This document shows, one piece after another, positions 1 to 6,961 of a DNA stretch of 10,142 nt. The DNA is from Novosphingobium sp. (GTDB lineage: Bacteria > Pseudomonadota > Alphaproteobacteria > Sphingomonadales > Sphingomonadaceae). Location of the stretch: the NCBI GenBank assembly GCA_020853995.1, contig JADYXV010000342.1:1-10142 (forward strand). Direction: 5' to 3'. Under the pieces are notes generated by a model that saw nothing but the letters and a program-made list of their open reading frames with translations, was not told the origin of the DNA and did no database searches. Numbering within the stretch: position 1 is the first letter of the stretch; the number at the start of each line of letters is the position of its first letter. A program made the position numbers and the translations under genes.

Positions 1-116
1 CCCGCAAGGACCGCGCCAACGCCAAGGATGCAGGTTTCGCCGACAGCATCGAGCGATCCGATTGGCAGGATAATCGCTTTACGCACAGGTGCGCACTGTT
101 GTTCGCAGCGCCAGCA
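1..116. other. left edge, coding status undecided
   Basis: Three frames stay open here and none is convincing. On the minus strand a GTG at 84-86 opens a frame running off the left edge (VRKAIILPIGSLDAVGE...), hydrophobic enough to be the start of a membrane protein, but it has no visible Shine-Dalgarno sequence. On the plus strand, frame 3 is open from the edge to a stop at 177-179 with high GC at third positions (RKDRANAKDAGFADSIER...), but it reads through the palindrome at 117-171. Frame 1 is open to a stop at 118-120. At most one is the end of a neighbouring gene, and the sequence to the left would be needed to tell which. Confidence 0.2.
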
Positions 117-171
117 TTAGAGCGCTTTCCGACCAATCACGGTGATCCAGATTGGTCGGAAAGCGCTCTAA
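117..171. repeat. long perfect inverted repeat (REP/MITE-like)
   Basis: Two arms of 21 bases, 117-137 and 151-171, are exact reverse complements (core agcgctttccgaccaat / attggtcggaaagcgct). The 13-base loop can itself form a small stem (atcac-g-gtgat, 136-146). No T-run follows the right arm, so this is not a typical intrinsic terminator. Palindromes with an 'agagcgctttccga' core look to me like dispersed intergenic repeats of alphaproteobacteria, but only one copy is in this window, so the repeat-family assignment is inference. Confidence 0.65.
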
Positions 172-331
172 AGTTGTAAATCAGGTCAAGCGCTGAACCA
201 ACAGGTCACCATGATAAGGGGGGCCTTGGCTATGGGGTGCATCGATCCAGCTTTATACTTGCCGAGAAGCCGGTCCGGTTAGCGCTGTCGCGTCAGCGAA
301 GTGACGCCTGCAGAAAACGGGATCTAAGGTC

Positions 332-353
332 GCCGGCATTTAGCCGGCATTTA
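332..353. repeat. tandem 11-base duplication
   Basis: The unit gccggcattta occurs twice back to back (332-342, 343-353). A partial third occurrence of 'ccggcat' lies shortly downstream in 'gaccggcatc'. No function is evident; it may be a replication-slippage product. Confidence 0.6.
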
Positions 354-427
354 TCTGTGGCGAGGCAGGAGACCGGCATCTTTCTCTCGACGTCAATACC
401 TTGCCACCAATGTGCAACTTTGTGGCG

Positions 428-481
428 TTTTGCGCTTTTGCCTGCATGAGCATGGCTGGATCAGCTTTTGGTGGATTTGCG
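428..481 (+). promoter_or_regulatory. candidate regulator-binding region upstream of TonB receptor
   Basis: Positions 428-441 (ttttgcgcttttgc) match 8726-8739 exactly, in the divergent promoter region at the other end of the cluster. A second block, agcttttg followed by ggatttgcg (463-481), resembles agcttttg followed by ggattttgcg at 8710-8732. Shared sequence of this kind in two non-coding regions is best explained by a common DNA-binding protein. The protein is not identified; the Lrp/AsnC pair encoded between the two sites is a candidate. Confidence 0.4.
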
Positions 482-520
482 TAGAAATTACAGATTTTAT
501 CTGCGGTTTATCAAAATATC

Positions 521-547
521 TTGTCTATCAAGCTGCCATATTATAAC
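521..547 (+). promoter_or_regulatory. candidate promoter of TonB receptor gene
   Basis: TTGTCT at 521-526 and TATAAC at 542-547 resemble -35 and -10 hexamers, in the most AT-rich part of the upstream region and 57 bases before the start codon. The spacer is only 15 bases, shorter than the usual 17, so the -35 choice is weak and an activator may be needed. No transcription start was mapped. Confidence 0.3.
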
Positions 548-549
548 GT

Positions 550-585
550 CGTGGCTCAATTGGAGTACGCGATTGCGTATCCACG
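550..585 (+). other. possible structured 5' leader of receptor mRNA
   Basis: Nested inverted repeats lie between the candidate -10 and the ribosome binding site: cgtgg (550-554) with ccacg (581-585), and inside them tacgc (566-570) with gcgta (575-579) around a gatt loop. They could fold just upstream of the Shine-Dalgarno sequence at 590-598 or form an operator half-site pair. The arms are short, so chance is possible. Confidence 0.25.
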
Positions 586-603
586 TTCTGGAGAGGGAAC
601 ATC

Positions 604-2973
604 ATGAGGAACCTTTTTGCCACCACGGCCCTGACCGCGCTCGCCTTCGCAAGTATGCCTGCAATCGCGCAGGAGGCCGCACAGCAGGATTCAGCCGAGA
701 ACAACTCTGGCATTGGCGAAATTGTCGTCACAGCGCAGAAGCGGTCGGAAAACATTCAGGATGTGCCGATCGCGATTTCGGCGGTGGGCAGCCAGTTTCT
801 GGAATCGCGCGGCATCACCTCGATTGACGGACTTGGCTCGATTGCACCAAACGTGAAGTTCGAGCGTGCGCCATCGAACAAGACGATTTCGCAGATCGCC
901 ATTCGCGGTTCGGTGACGATCAATCCGGCGGTGACGTGGGAACCGGCGGTCGGCCTTTATCTGAACGGCGTTTATATCGCGAAAGCGCAAGGATCGATTT
1001 TCGACGTGGCCGATCTTGAGCGCGTCGAAATTTTGCGCGGTCCGCAAGGCACGCTCTATGGCCGCAATGCGCTGGCTGGGGCGGTGAACCTTGTGCCCAA
1101 AATGCCGAGCGGCGAATTGGGTTTCCGGGGTGAGGTGTCGTACGGCAACTTTGACCAGCGCCGCGTGCGCGCATCGCTGGATTTGCCCTCGTTCGGGCCG
1201 TTCTCGCTCAAGCTTTCCGGCCAGATCCAGCAGCGTGACGGGTTCATCAAGCTGACGCCCAATCCTTTCCCGCAGGCTGTTGCGGCTGGTCCTGCCTTGG
1301 CTGGGCGCACCAACGATCTTGATGGCAAGAGCGGCATGGTGCAATTGCGGTTCAAGCCTGAGGGCAGCAACTTTACCGCCGATTACATGTTCGATTATTC
1401 GAAGTTTGATCAGCGTCCTGACTATGCGCAATTGGTTCGCGTCAACCGCAATGGCCGGTTTGAGGATATCTTCGATCCCAATTCGCCCGGCTATGCCTTT
1501 GGTGGCGCGTTCTTCCCGCTCAACCTTTATGAAAATGCAGATCGCCAGTCGACTGCGTCGCTTGATGCCAATCCTTTGTACGAACGTTCGCGCACATATG
1601 GCCATGCGCTGACGATGGCGCTTGATGTGGGGGCGGCGACGATCAAATCGATCACTGCTTATCGCAATCTGAAGTGGCAGGATTCAATTGATCTTGACGG
1701 ATCGCCGTTGCCGGTGGCGCTGACGCAACGCGATACCGACTTCCATAGCTGGAGCCAAGAACTTCAAGTCAGCGGGCGCGCGCTGAATGATCGGCTCAAT
1801 TACGTTGCGGGCGTGTTCTACTACAAGGAAAAGGCCGAAACGTTGGGGCCGCAAAGCTTCTTTGGTGGCGGTGCATCCTATCAGTCTGACTATGGTTCGA
1901 ACACCGAGGCTTTTGCCGCTTTTGCCCAGCTTGATTACAAGTTCACAGATGCCCTGACGCTGACACTTGGCGGGCGTTACACTCATGAGCGCAAGGATAT
2001 CCGCCGCTTCTTCCGCATCAATTTCGATGCAGCCAACGGCATCTTCGCTCCGCTTGTGGTTGCGAATATTCCCTATGGCGGCGTGCCCGATGCAACCTTT
2101 AACAAGTTCAATCCGGCGGTTACTCTGGCCTATCAGGCGTCGCAGGACATCAACGTCTATGCCCGTTTTGCCCAAGGCTTCAAATCGGGCGGCTTCAACG
2201 GCGAAACCAACGATTTCCGTGCGCCGACAGCGGCATGCCCGACGGGTGCTGTGGAATTGTGCAATCCCTATCGTCCCGAAGAGGTCAATAGTTATGAAAT
2301 GGGCCTGAAAACCCGTTTTGCCGATGGCCGGATCATCTTCAACGTGGCCGCGTTCTGGAACGAGCACAAGGACATCCAGCTTTCTGTGTTTACTGCTGGC
2401 GCCGGAGCATCATCCATCGTCAAGAACGCAGCACAGGCACGCATTCGCGGGCTTGAGTTCGAAACCGTTGTCCGGCCTGTCGATGCACTGACGATCAATG
2501 CATCGCTGGCGTTCCTTGATCCCAAGTACAAGCGGTACATCGATGCCGTGAACGGCGTGGATACCGATGTTTCGGGCAACCGTGCATTCCCGCACACGCC
2601 AAAGACAACCGCTGCGCTGGGTGTGGATCTGCGGGTAGCAGAAGGGGATTGGGGCCGCTTTAACGTTGGCGGTGATTTCAACTATGTATCGGGTTACTTC
2701 ACGTTCCCTTATGCGCTGACGACACCCAATGCTTCGGCGCAAAATGCCAGCAACACCCGGTCGCCAGGGCGCAGCATCGTCAATCTGCGCGCAGGCGTGG
2801 CCGAAGTGCCACTGGGCGGCGCCAAGGCGGAATTCTCGCTGTGGGTGCGCAACCTGACCAAGGAGAGCGATCCTTCGAACTTTATCGACTTCGGTCCCGG
2901 GTTCGGTGGTTTGACGGTGGGGTATTTCCCCGATCCACGCACTTACGGCCTGACGGCTGCTGTGAAGTTCTGA
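604..2973 (+). CDS. TonB-dependent outer-membrane receptor
   Basis: This is a 789-residue outer-membrane beta-barrel that takes up a large or poorly soluble ligand using energy from TonB-ExbBD. The start has a good ribosome binding site (ggagaggga, 590-598). Residues 1-22 form a signal peptide with an AIA|QEA cleavage site. A TonB box (EIVVTAQKR, 39-47) follows, then a plug domain with the hallmark LRGPQGTLYGRNALAGAVN (144-162). The rest is barrel, ending in ...YGLTAAVKF with the C-terminal Phe needed for outer-membrane insertion. Length is normal for the family and no lesion is seen. The ligand cannot be read from sequence: this receptor class in sphingomonads is often found beside catabolic genes and is not restricted to siderophores. 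The enzymes downstream suggest a catabolic substrate rather than iron. A strong terminator lies just after the stop, so the receptor may be expressed at a higher level than the genes behind it. Confidence 0.95.
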   Translation: MRNLFATTALTALAFASMPAIAQEAAQQDSAENNSGIGEIVVTAQKRSENIQDVPIAISAVGSQFLESRGITSIDGLGSIAPNVKFERAPSNKTISQIAIRGSVTINPAVTWEPAVGLYLNGVYIAKAQGSIFDVADLERVEILRGPQGTLYGRNALAGAVNLVPKMPSGELGFRGEVSYGNFDQRRVRASLDLPSFGPFSLKLSGQIQQRDGFIKLTPNPFPQAVAAGPALAGRTNDLDGKSGMVQLRFKPEGSNFTADYMFDYSKFDQRPDYAQLVRVNRNGRFEDIFDPNSPGYAFGGAFFPLNLYENADRQSTASLDANPLYERSRTYGHALTMALDVGAATIKSITAYRNLKWQDSIDLDGSPLPVALTQRDTDFHSWSQELQVSGRALNDRLNYVAGVFYYKEKAETLGPQSFFGGGASYQSDYGSNTEAFAAFAQLDYKFTDALTLTLGGRYTHERKDIRRFFRINFDAANGIFAPLVVANIPYGGVPDATFNKFNPAVTLAYQASQDINVYARFAQGFKSGGFNGETNDFRAPTAACPTGAVELCNPYRPEEVNSYEMGLKTRFADGRIIFNVAAFWNEHKDIQLSVFTAGAGASSIVKNAAQARIRGLEFETVVRPVDALTINASLAFLDPKYKRYIDAVNGVDTDVSGNRAFPHTPKTTAALGVDLRVAEGDWGRFNVGGDFNYVSGYFTFPYALTTPNASAQNASNTRSPGRSIVNLRAGVAEVPLGGAKAEFSLWVRNLTKESDPSNFIDFGPGFGGLTVGYFPDPRTYGLTAAVKF

Positions 2974-2978
2974 CTTTG

Positions 2979-3012
2979 ACAGGGCGGGCAGAAATGTCCG
3001 CCCTGTTGTTTT
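2979..3012 (+). terminator. Rho-independent terminator after receptor gene
   Basis: A 12-base-pair stem (acagggcgggca, 2979-2990, with tgtccgccctgt, 2995-3006; one G-T pair) closes a GAAA tetraloop and is followed by ttgtttt. It starts six bases after the receptor stop codon. It separates the receptor from the SDR gene at 3057, which then needs read-through or its own promoter. Confidence 0.85.
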
Positions 3013-3056
3013 GCAAAATCGATCGCGCAATGCGGCACTGATCCGGAGAGAATACC

Positions 3057-3797
3057 ATGCTGTTTGAAGGCAAACGCGGACTGATTACTGGTGCGGCTTC
3101 CGGAATAGGGCGGGCAACGGCAATCAAGTTTGCCGCAGAGGGTGCGCAACTGACCATAGGCGATCGCAACGTTTCGGGGTTGGAAGAAACTGCGGCAATG
3201 ATGGCGATAAGGCCCGTCATCCAGGCTTATGATGCGACTGATTTCGACACATGCCGAGCGCTGGTTGAGACCGCTGCGCACAGTGGCCTGGACTTTGTGT
3301 GCAACATAGCCGGAATGCTGAAATGGGGACCGTCCGATGCGTTCAGCGCGCAGGATTTTGATCTGCTGATGACGGTCAACGCAACCAGCGTTTACGTGAT
3401 CTGTCAGGCCGCGATGCCGCACCTGATCAAAAGCCGTGGCGCGATTGTGAACACGGCGTCGACGGCCGCGTTGCAAGGCCAGCCTTACAACATCGCCTAT
3501 TCGGCATCAAAGCATGCCGTGGCGGCGATTACCAAAGGCCTTGCCATTGAATATGCCGCGCAAGGCGTGCGGATCAATGCGATTTGCCCCGGGTTGGTGC
3601 TGACCCCGATGACGCGCGATACGCCGCCGCCTGAAGGCGTCGATTGGGCGCTGATGATGCGCAATGCGCCCAAACTGCTGGACGGGGCTTGCGAGCCCGA
3701 GGACATCGCCGAGATGTTCGCATTTTTGGCCAGCAACAAATCGCGCAAGGCTACTGGCGCACTGTTTACGGTGGATGGCGGCCAGATGGCCGGTTGA
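3057..3797 (+). CDS. short-chain dehydrogenase/reductase (SDR), classical type
   Basis: This 246-residue protein is a cytosolic NAD(P)-dependent oxidoreductase that interconverts an alcohol and a ketone. The Rossmann dinucleotide motif TGAASGIG is at 11-18. An Asp at 36 (TIGDRN), at the end of the second beta strand, favours NAD(H) over NADP(H). The NIAG motif is at 83-86. The full catalytic tetrad is present: Asn108, Ser135, Tyr148 and Lys152 (YSASK). The C-terminus ends with the usual TVDGGQMAG. GGAGAG at 3045-3050 sits six bases before the ATG and fixes the start. It follows the receptor terminator and precedes the DUF1214 gene by 55 bases, so those two are probably co-transcribed. Substrate is unknown; steroid, terpenoid or aromatic alcohols are all possible from family membership. 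Confidence 0.9.
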   Translation: MLFEGKRGLITGAASGIGRATAIKFAAEGAQLTIGDRNVSGLEETAAMMAIRPVIQAYDATDFDTCRALVETAAHSGLDFVCNIAGMLKWGPSDAFSAQDFDLLMTVNATSVYVICQAAMPHLIKSRGAIVNTASTAALQGQPYNIAYSASKHAVAAITKGLAIEYAAQGVRINAICPGLVLTPMTRDTPPPEGVDWALMMRNAPKLLDGACEPEDIAEMFAFLASNKSRKATGALFTVDGGQMAG

Positions 3798-3852
3798 GCG
3801 AAAATCCAGGCGTGGACTTGGGGCTTACCCGCTAATGCAAAGGAACGATGCG

Positions 3853-4938
3853 ATGACCGGTCCCGCCAGTGAAGCAGGTTCGCTTGAACATGTCTGGCGC
3901 AATTTCTGTGCGCAACTGGCCGAGGCGGGTGAAGTGCTGGCGCGCCCATCGGCACCAACCACCGCGCTGGATCAGGCAGAAGGATTACGTTACCTCAGCC
4001 GGCTTGCGCGCACGGCATTGAACATGCTGGTCGACAGCGCTGACCCTGATTTTCCACGCTTGTTCATGCTGTGCGATGACAAGATCAAGATTGGTGCCGA
4101 CAATCCCGACAACATCTACCAGCAGTGCGTCGTACGAAGCGATCAGACCTACCGCGTAACCGGAAAGCGCAATGGCGTGCCCTATTTGTCCATTGGCAGT
4201 AAGGCCAATCGCTATGCCATTGATGGAACCATGGCATCGACGGGCGAGCTTGAATTTGCCGACATGACGTTTGCCCCTGATGGCAGCTTTGAAGTGATTG
4301 TGAGCAAGGACAGGCATCCGGGCAATTGGTTGCCGATGGCCGATGACAGCACTTTGCTGATCGTGCGCCAGACTTTCGACGACAAGGCCAACCAGATGCC
4401 CGCCGATGTGCAGGTCGAGCGGATCGGTCCGGGGCCTGAGGTTCCGGCATTGCTTGCACCCGATGTGATCGAGCGCCAATTGATGGCAGCCGCCGCATGG
4501 GCGCGCGGCACCGCCAACACCTTTGCCAACTGGTCAGAATGGTTCAAGGCGCAACCCAACCGGATATTCGATGCCGATCAAAGCATTTTCCAAAGGGCCG
4601 GCGGCGATCCCAATATTTGGTATGGGCATTTCTATTATGATCTCGAACCGGGTGAGGCGTTGGTGATTGAAACGCCGGTGCCCGATTGCCGGATGTGGAA
4701 CGTGCAGATTGATAACTGGTGGATGGAATCCCTTGACCATGTTCACCAGAAAGTTTGGCTTAACAACAGCATGGCCAAGCTGGAGAGCGACGGCCGGGTA
4801 ATGGTGGTCTGTGCCGATGCTGACCCCGGATTCGGCAACTGGGTCGATCTTGCAGGGCACCGGTCAGGCACAGGGTTGTGGCGCTGGTTCAATGCAGACA
4901 GGGTGATAGTGCCACAGATGCGGGTGATTGCAATCTAA
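3853..4938 (+). CDS. DUF1214 domain-containing protein
   Basis: This 361-residue protein has no assigned reaction. The frame is open further upstream, but AAAGGA at 3839-3844 stands eight bases before the ATG at 3853, and the preceding codons overlap the end of the SDR gene in another frame, so 3853 is chosen. The next-best start is the ATG at 3835. The N-terminal part (QAEGLRYLSRLARTAL) and middle (NPDNIYQQCVV, then TYRVTGKRNG) match the general pattern of DUF1214/DUF1254-type proteins. The C-terminal third (MWNVQIDNWWMESLD, then GHRSGTGLWRWF) is the DUF1214 region, rich in Trp and Asp/His. No signal peptide or membrane segment is seen, so it is probably cytosolic. Such proteins recur beside lipid, steroid and xenobiotic catabolism genes, which fits here. 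It converges on the regulator gene at 4951 with 12 bases between and no clear terminator. Confidence 0.8.
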   Translation: MTGPASEAGSLEHVWRNFCAQLAEAGEVLARPSAPTTALDQAEGLRYLSRLARTALNMLVDSADPDFPRLFMLCDDKIKIGADNPDNIYQQCVVRSDQTYRVTGKRNGVPYLSIGSKANRYAIDGTMASTGELEFADMTFAPDGSFEVIVSKDRHPGNWLPMADDSTLLIVRQTFDDKANQMPADVQVERIGPGPEVPALLAPDVIERQLMAAAAWARGTANTFANWSEWFKAQPNRIFDADQSIFQRAGGDPNIWYGHFYYDLEPGEALVIETPVPDCRMWNVQIDNWWMESLDHVHQKVWLNNSMAKLESDGRVMVVCADADPGFGNWVDLAGHRSGTGLWRWFNADRVIVPQMRVIAI

Positions 4939-4950
4939 CGTCATCTGACC

Positions 4951-5484
4951 CTAGTCGGTGCTTTGCCGCGCCAGATCTTCGAGTGTGGCGATGGGGCCGA
5001 TGGTTGCGTTGTATTTGACAGATTGCAAAACCAGTTCGCTTTCTGCCTCGCGGATACCATCCATCCCAAGGATCTGGTTCATTACCTGAGCGGCATCTTC
5101 AAGGCTTGGCAGGATGCAGACCGCGACCAGTCGCGGAGTTGCATTGGCATCGTACAGGGCGCTGACTTGCGGCATGGCCAACAATGCCTGACGTACATGA
5201 TCAAGCTTGCCGCTGGCACAACGGACGGTGATGAACATCATATGCTGCCCGCCGCTATGGCCGCCTGCTACAGGATCACGTGCCCGATCGATATCGATGA
5301 TTGGCACAAGCTTCAGCAGTCCTGCACCCTGCAGGCGTTTGACGCGGCCACGCACCGTGCCTTCTGTCACGCCAAGATCGGCGGCAATCTTGCGGAACGA
5401 TATCCGGGCATCGTGTGCCAGCATCACGGCAATATCGCGATCAAGCTGATCGGTGGTGGGATATTCGGGCGTCTCTGACGGCAT
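4951..5484 (-). CDS. Lrp/AsnC-family transcriptional regulator (second of pair)
   Basis: This 177-residue DNA-binding regulator has an N-terminal AsnC-type helix-turn-helix at about 14-62 (LDRDIAVMLAHDARISFRKI, then DLGVTEGTVRGRVKRLQGAG). A C-terminal RAM/ligand-binding alpha-beta domain spans about 80-160 (MMFITVRCASGKLDHVRQAL, then VSALYDANATPRLVAVCI). The frame is open to 5721, but that extension overlaps the upstream regulator and has no family similarity. ATG at 5482-5484 is preceded by ggagaa at six bases, which decides the start. A longer-than-usual linker rich in Gly/His (AGGHSGGQH, 73-81) lies between the two domains. It is 13 bases downstream of the other Lrp/AsnC gene and almost certainly in the same transcript. 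Effectors of this family are usually amino acids or other small acids; the ligand here is unknown. Confidence 0.9.
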   Translation of the reverse strand: MPSETPEYPTTDQLDRDIAVMLAHDARISFRKIAADLGVTEGTVRGRVKRLQGAGLLKLVPIIDIDRARDPVAGGHSGGQHMMFITVRCASGKLDHVRQALLAMPQVSALYDANATPRLVAVCILPSLEDAAQVMNQILGMDGIREAESELVLQSVKYNATIGPIATLEDLARQSTD

Positions 5485-5497
5485 TACCGGTTCTCCA

Positions 5498-5989
5498 TCA
5501 CGTGCCCAGTGGCCCGACCGCAGGGATGTAGCGATAGACGTTGTTGACAAGTTCAACGTCGACATCCTCGACGCCGGGGATGTCAGCCGAGGCATTGCGC
5601 ACCGCTTCGAGCATTTCCCGGGCGTTATGAAAGGCATAGAGGCATGAAACGGGATATCGACCCGAAGTAATGTGAACCGACAGCACATCTTCGCGCAGCG
5701 CCATTTCCTGCGCAACTTCAATGGGCGGCCTGCCCGTCACTTGCAGACGGATACGCGCAACCATGCGATAGCCGTGGATCCGGTGATCGGCCACGGCCAC
5801 GACCCGCATCAGGCCGCCTGAATCCATCGCCCGAATGCGGTTGGCGACCAGATTGCCCGACAAGCCCAGTTCCTCACCAATTGTAGTGCTTTGCGCGCGG
5901 CCGTCACGTGCCAGCACTTCGATGATGCGATGATCGGTTTCGTCCAGTGCGGTGGAACGTAGGCGGCGCTGCGGCTTGCTTTCGCTCAA
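5498..5989 (-). CDS. Lrp/AsnC-family transcriptional regulator (first of pair)
   Basis: This 163-residue regulator has an AsnC-type helix-turn-helix at about 15-65 (LDETDHRIIEVLARDGRAQS, then LGLSGNLVANRIRAMDSGGL) and a RAM domain at about 75-155 (MVARIRLQVTGRPPIEVAQE, then VHITSGRYPVSCLYAF). The start codon is TTG (5987-5989). No ATG or GTG lies between it and the helix-turn-helix, and aagggga stands about six bases upstream, so TTG is the best start and implies modest translation. The two neighbouring regulators clearly differ in sequence, so they are not a recent duplication. A perfect palindrome about 80 bases upstream (6069-6085) is a candidate autoregulatory site. Because the two genes are co-transcribed, a mixed oligomer is conceivable; this is inference. 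Confidence 0.9.
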   Translation of the reverse strand: MSESKPQRRLRSTALDETDHRIIEVLARDGRAQSTTIGEELGLSGNLVANRIRAMDSGGLMRVVAVADHRIHGYRMVARIRLQVTGRPPIEVAQEMALREDVLSVHITSGRYPVSCLYAFHNAREMLEAVRNASADIPGVEDVDVELVNNVYRYIPAVGPLGT

Positions 5990-6068
5990 ATCCTGTCCCC
6001 TTTTGCACCTGCAAGATCAGCAGCGCGTCCCTTGACGGGCTTAAGTACCCTAAATGCCAAGGGCAAGA

Positions 6069-6085
6069 GGTAGCAATGTGCTACC
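6069..6085. promoter_or_regulatory. palindromic operator candidate upstream of Lrp/AsnC pair
   Basis: ggtagca (6069-6075) and tgctacc (6079-6085) are exact reverse complements around a 3-base centre (atg). The form tagcaatgtgcta resembles the YAG...CTR shape of Lrp-type sites, though it is two bases shorter than the E. coli Lrp consensus. It lies 80 bases before the TTG start of the first regulator gene and about 47 bases past the stop of the leftward SDR gene, in a 143-base gap with no other gene. Confidence 0.45.
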
Positions 6086-6132
6086 CCGGCCAATGACGTT
6101 ACAATCACTGGCTGCCGTTCGTGAGCCACGAT

Positions 6133-6948
6133 TCACGAGAACCAGGCCCCACCGTTGACGTTCACCGTGCTACCCGTGGCAAAGCTGGCATCGTTGCTGG
6201 CAAGAAAAGCGACCGCGCCTGCGATCTCGTCCGGTTGGGCAAGCCGCTTCATCACGCTATCGGCGGCGACCGCTGCTTTCACTTCATCGGGCAACGGCGC
6301 ATAAATCGGGGTTTCGGTTGCGCCGGGATTGACCGCATTGACGCGGATACCACGCGGAGCCAGTTCGCGCGCCATGGCGCGGGTGAGGCCGAGCACGGCG
6401 GCTTTCGCGGTGACATAAGGCACAGGGCCATTGCCTGCCAGAGCGGCGGTGGAACCGATGTTGATGATCGCTCCGCCTTGACCGGAAGCGTCAGTGCCTT
6501 GGCGCGCCATGATGCGCACGGCGGCGCGGCTGCACCGGAACGTGCCATCAAGCGTAACGGACAGGACGCGCGACCAGCCTTCATCGTGGCAATGGATCGT
6601 CTGATCGGCATGGGCGGTTGGATCGCCGCTGGCCTGCGCGGCCTGGCCTGCATAGTATTCGGCCATGCCATCGCCTGGTGCGCTGCCGATCCCCGCGTTG
6701 TTGACGAGGATATCAACGCCGCCCAACCGCGCCTCGACTTGCGCGAAGGCTGCATCGACAGAGGCGGTATCGGACACATCGCAGGCCACGCCGATGTGCG
6801 GCGCGGTAAGCACGGCTACGGCGCTTTCTTCCGATAGATCAAGCACGGCCACGATGGCGCCTTCGGCGGCAAGACGCCGCGCGATGGCGGCACCAATCCC
6901 TTGTGCGCCTCCGGTGACGACCGCCCGTTTGCCCTGAAGCCGGTTCAT
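6133..6948 (-). CDS. short-chain dehydrogenase/reductase (SDR), second copy
   Basis: This 271-residue NAD(P)-dependent oxidoreductase is the last gene of a leftward three-gene operon. TGGAQGIG at 12-19 is the dinucleotide motif, Asp37 (VLDL) favours NAD(H), and NNAG is at 83-86. The catalytic residues are Ser166 (INIGSTAAL), Tyr178 and Lys182. The position that is Asn in the classical tetrad is Thr132 (SVTLDGTF). A loop of about 30 residues after NNAG (about 91-124, GMAEYY...HADQTIHCHDEGW) is longer than in the other SDR of this window and may shape the substrate pocket. The frame extends upstream to 7128, but aaagga overlaps the stop of the preceding gene seven to eight bases before the ATG at 6946-6948, and family similarity begins there. 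The 13-base gap to the old yellow enzyme gene indicates coupled expression. Confidence 0.9.
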   Translation of the reverse strand: MNRLQGKRAVVTGGAQGIGAAIARRLAAEGAIVAVLDLSEESAVAVLTAPHIGVACDVSDTASVDAAFAQVEARLGGVDILVNNAGIGSAPGDGMAEYYAGQAAQASGDPTAHADQTIHCHDEGWSRVLSVTLDGTFRCSRAAVRIMARQGTDASGQGGAIINIGSTAALAGNGPVPYVTAKAAVLGLTRAMARELAPRGIRVNAVNPGATETPIYAPLPDEVKAAVAADSVMKRLAQPDEIAGAVAFLASNDASFATGSTVNVNGGAWFS

Positions 6949-6961
6949 AAGCGTGATCCTT

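Larger units (their letters stand above)
172..520. other. non-coding stretch upstream of receptor gene
   Basis: No gene is supported here. The short open frames (for example 237-449 and the one starting at 468) lack a Shine-Dalgarno sequence, recognisable motifs and codon bias. The region does hold a tandem duplication of an 11-base unit (gccggcattta, 332-342 and 343-353) and, from 428, sequence blocks shared with the promoter region at 8710-8740. Base composition turns AT-rich from about 480, as expected near a promoter. Confidence 0.5.

Noticed and set aside
237..827. Two short plus-strand open frames (237-449 and 468-827)
   Set aside because: No ribosome binding site or motif; the second runs into the receptor gene out of frame.
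691..1605. 304-residue open frame on the minus strand
   Set aside because: Antisense to the TonB receptor gene, whose plug motifs are unmistakable; the translated product shows no family motifs and has a shadow-like Arg/Ile-rich composition.
3664..3852. 63-residue N-terminal extension of the DUF1214 protein
   Set aside because: It lies inside the SDR gene in another frame with shadow-like composition; AAAGGA supports the start at 3853.
5485..5721. Possible 79-residue N-terminal extension of the second Lrp/AsnC regulator
   Set aside because: It overlaps the upstream regulator in another frame, has no family similarity, and a good ribosome binding site stands before the ATG at 5484.
6119..6138. 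tcgtga / tcacga inverted repeat at the end of the second SDR gene as a terminator
   Set aside because: Six-base arms overlapping the stop codon and no T-run on the transcribed strand; too weak to call.
6121..6837. 238-residue open frame on the plus strand
   Set aside because: Antisense to the second SDR gene, which has complete Rossmann and catalytic motifs.
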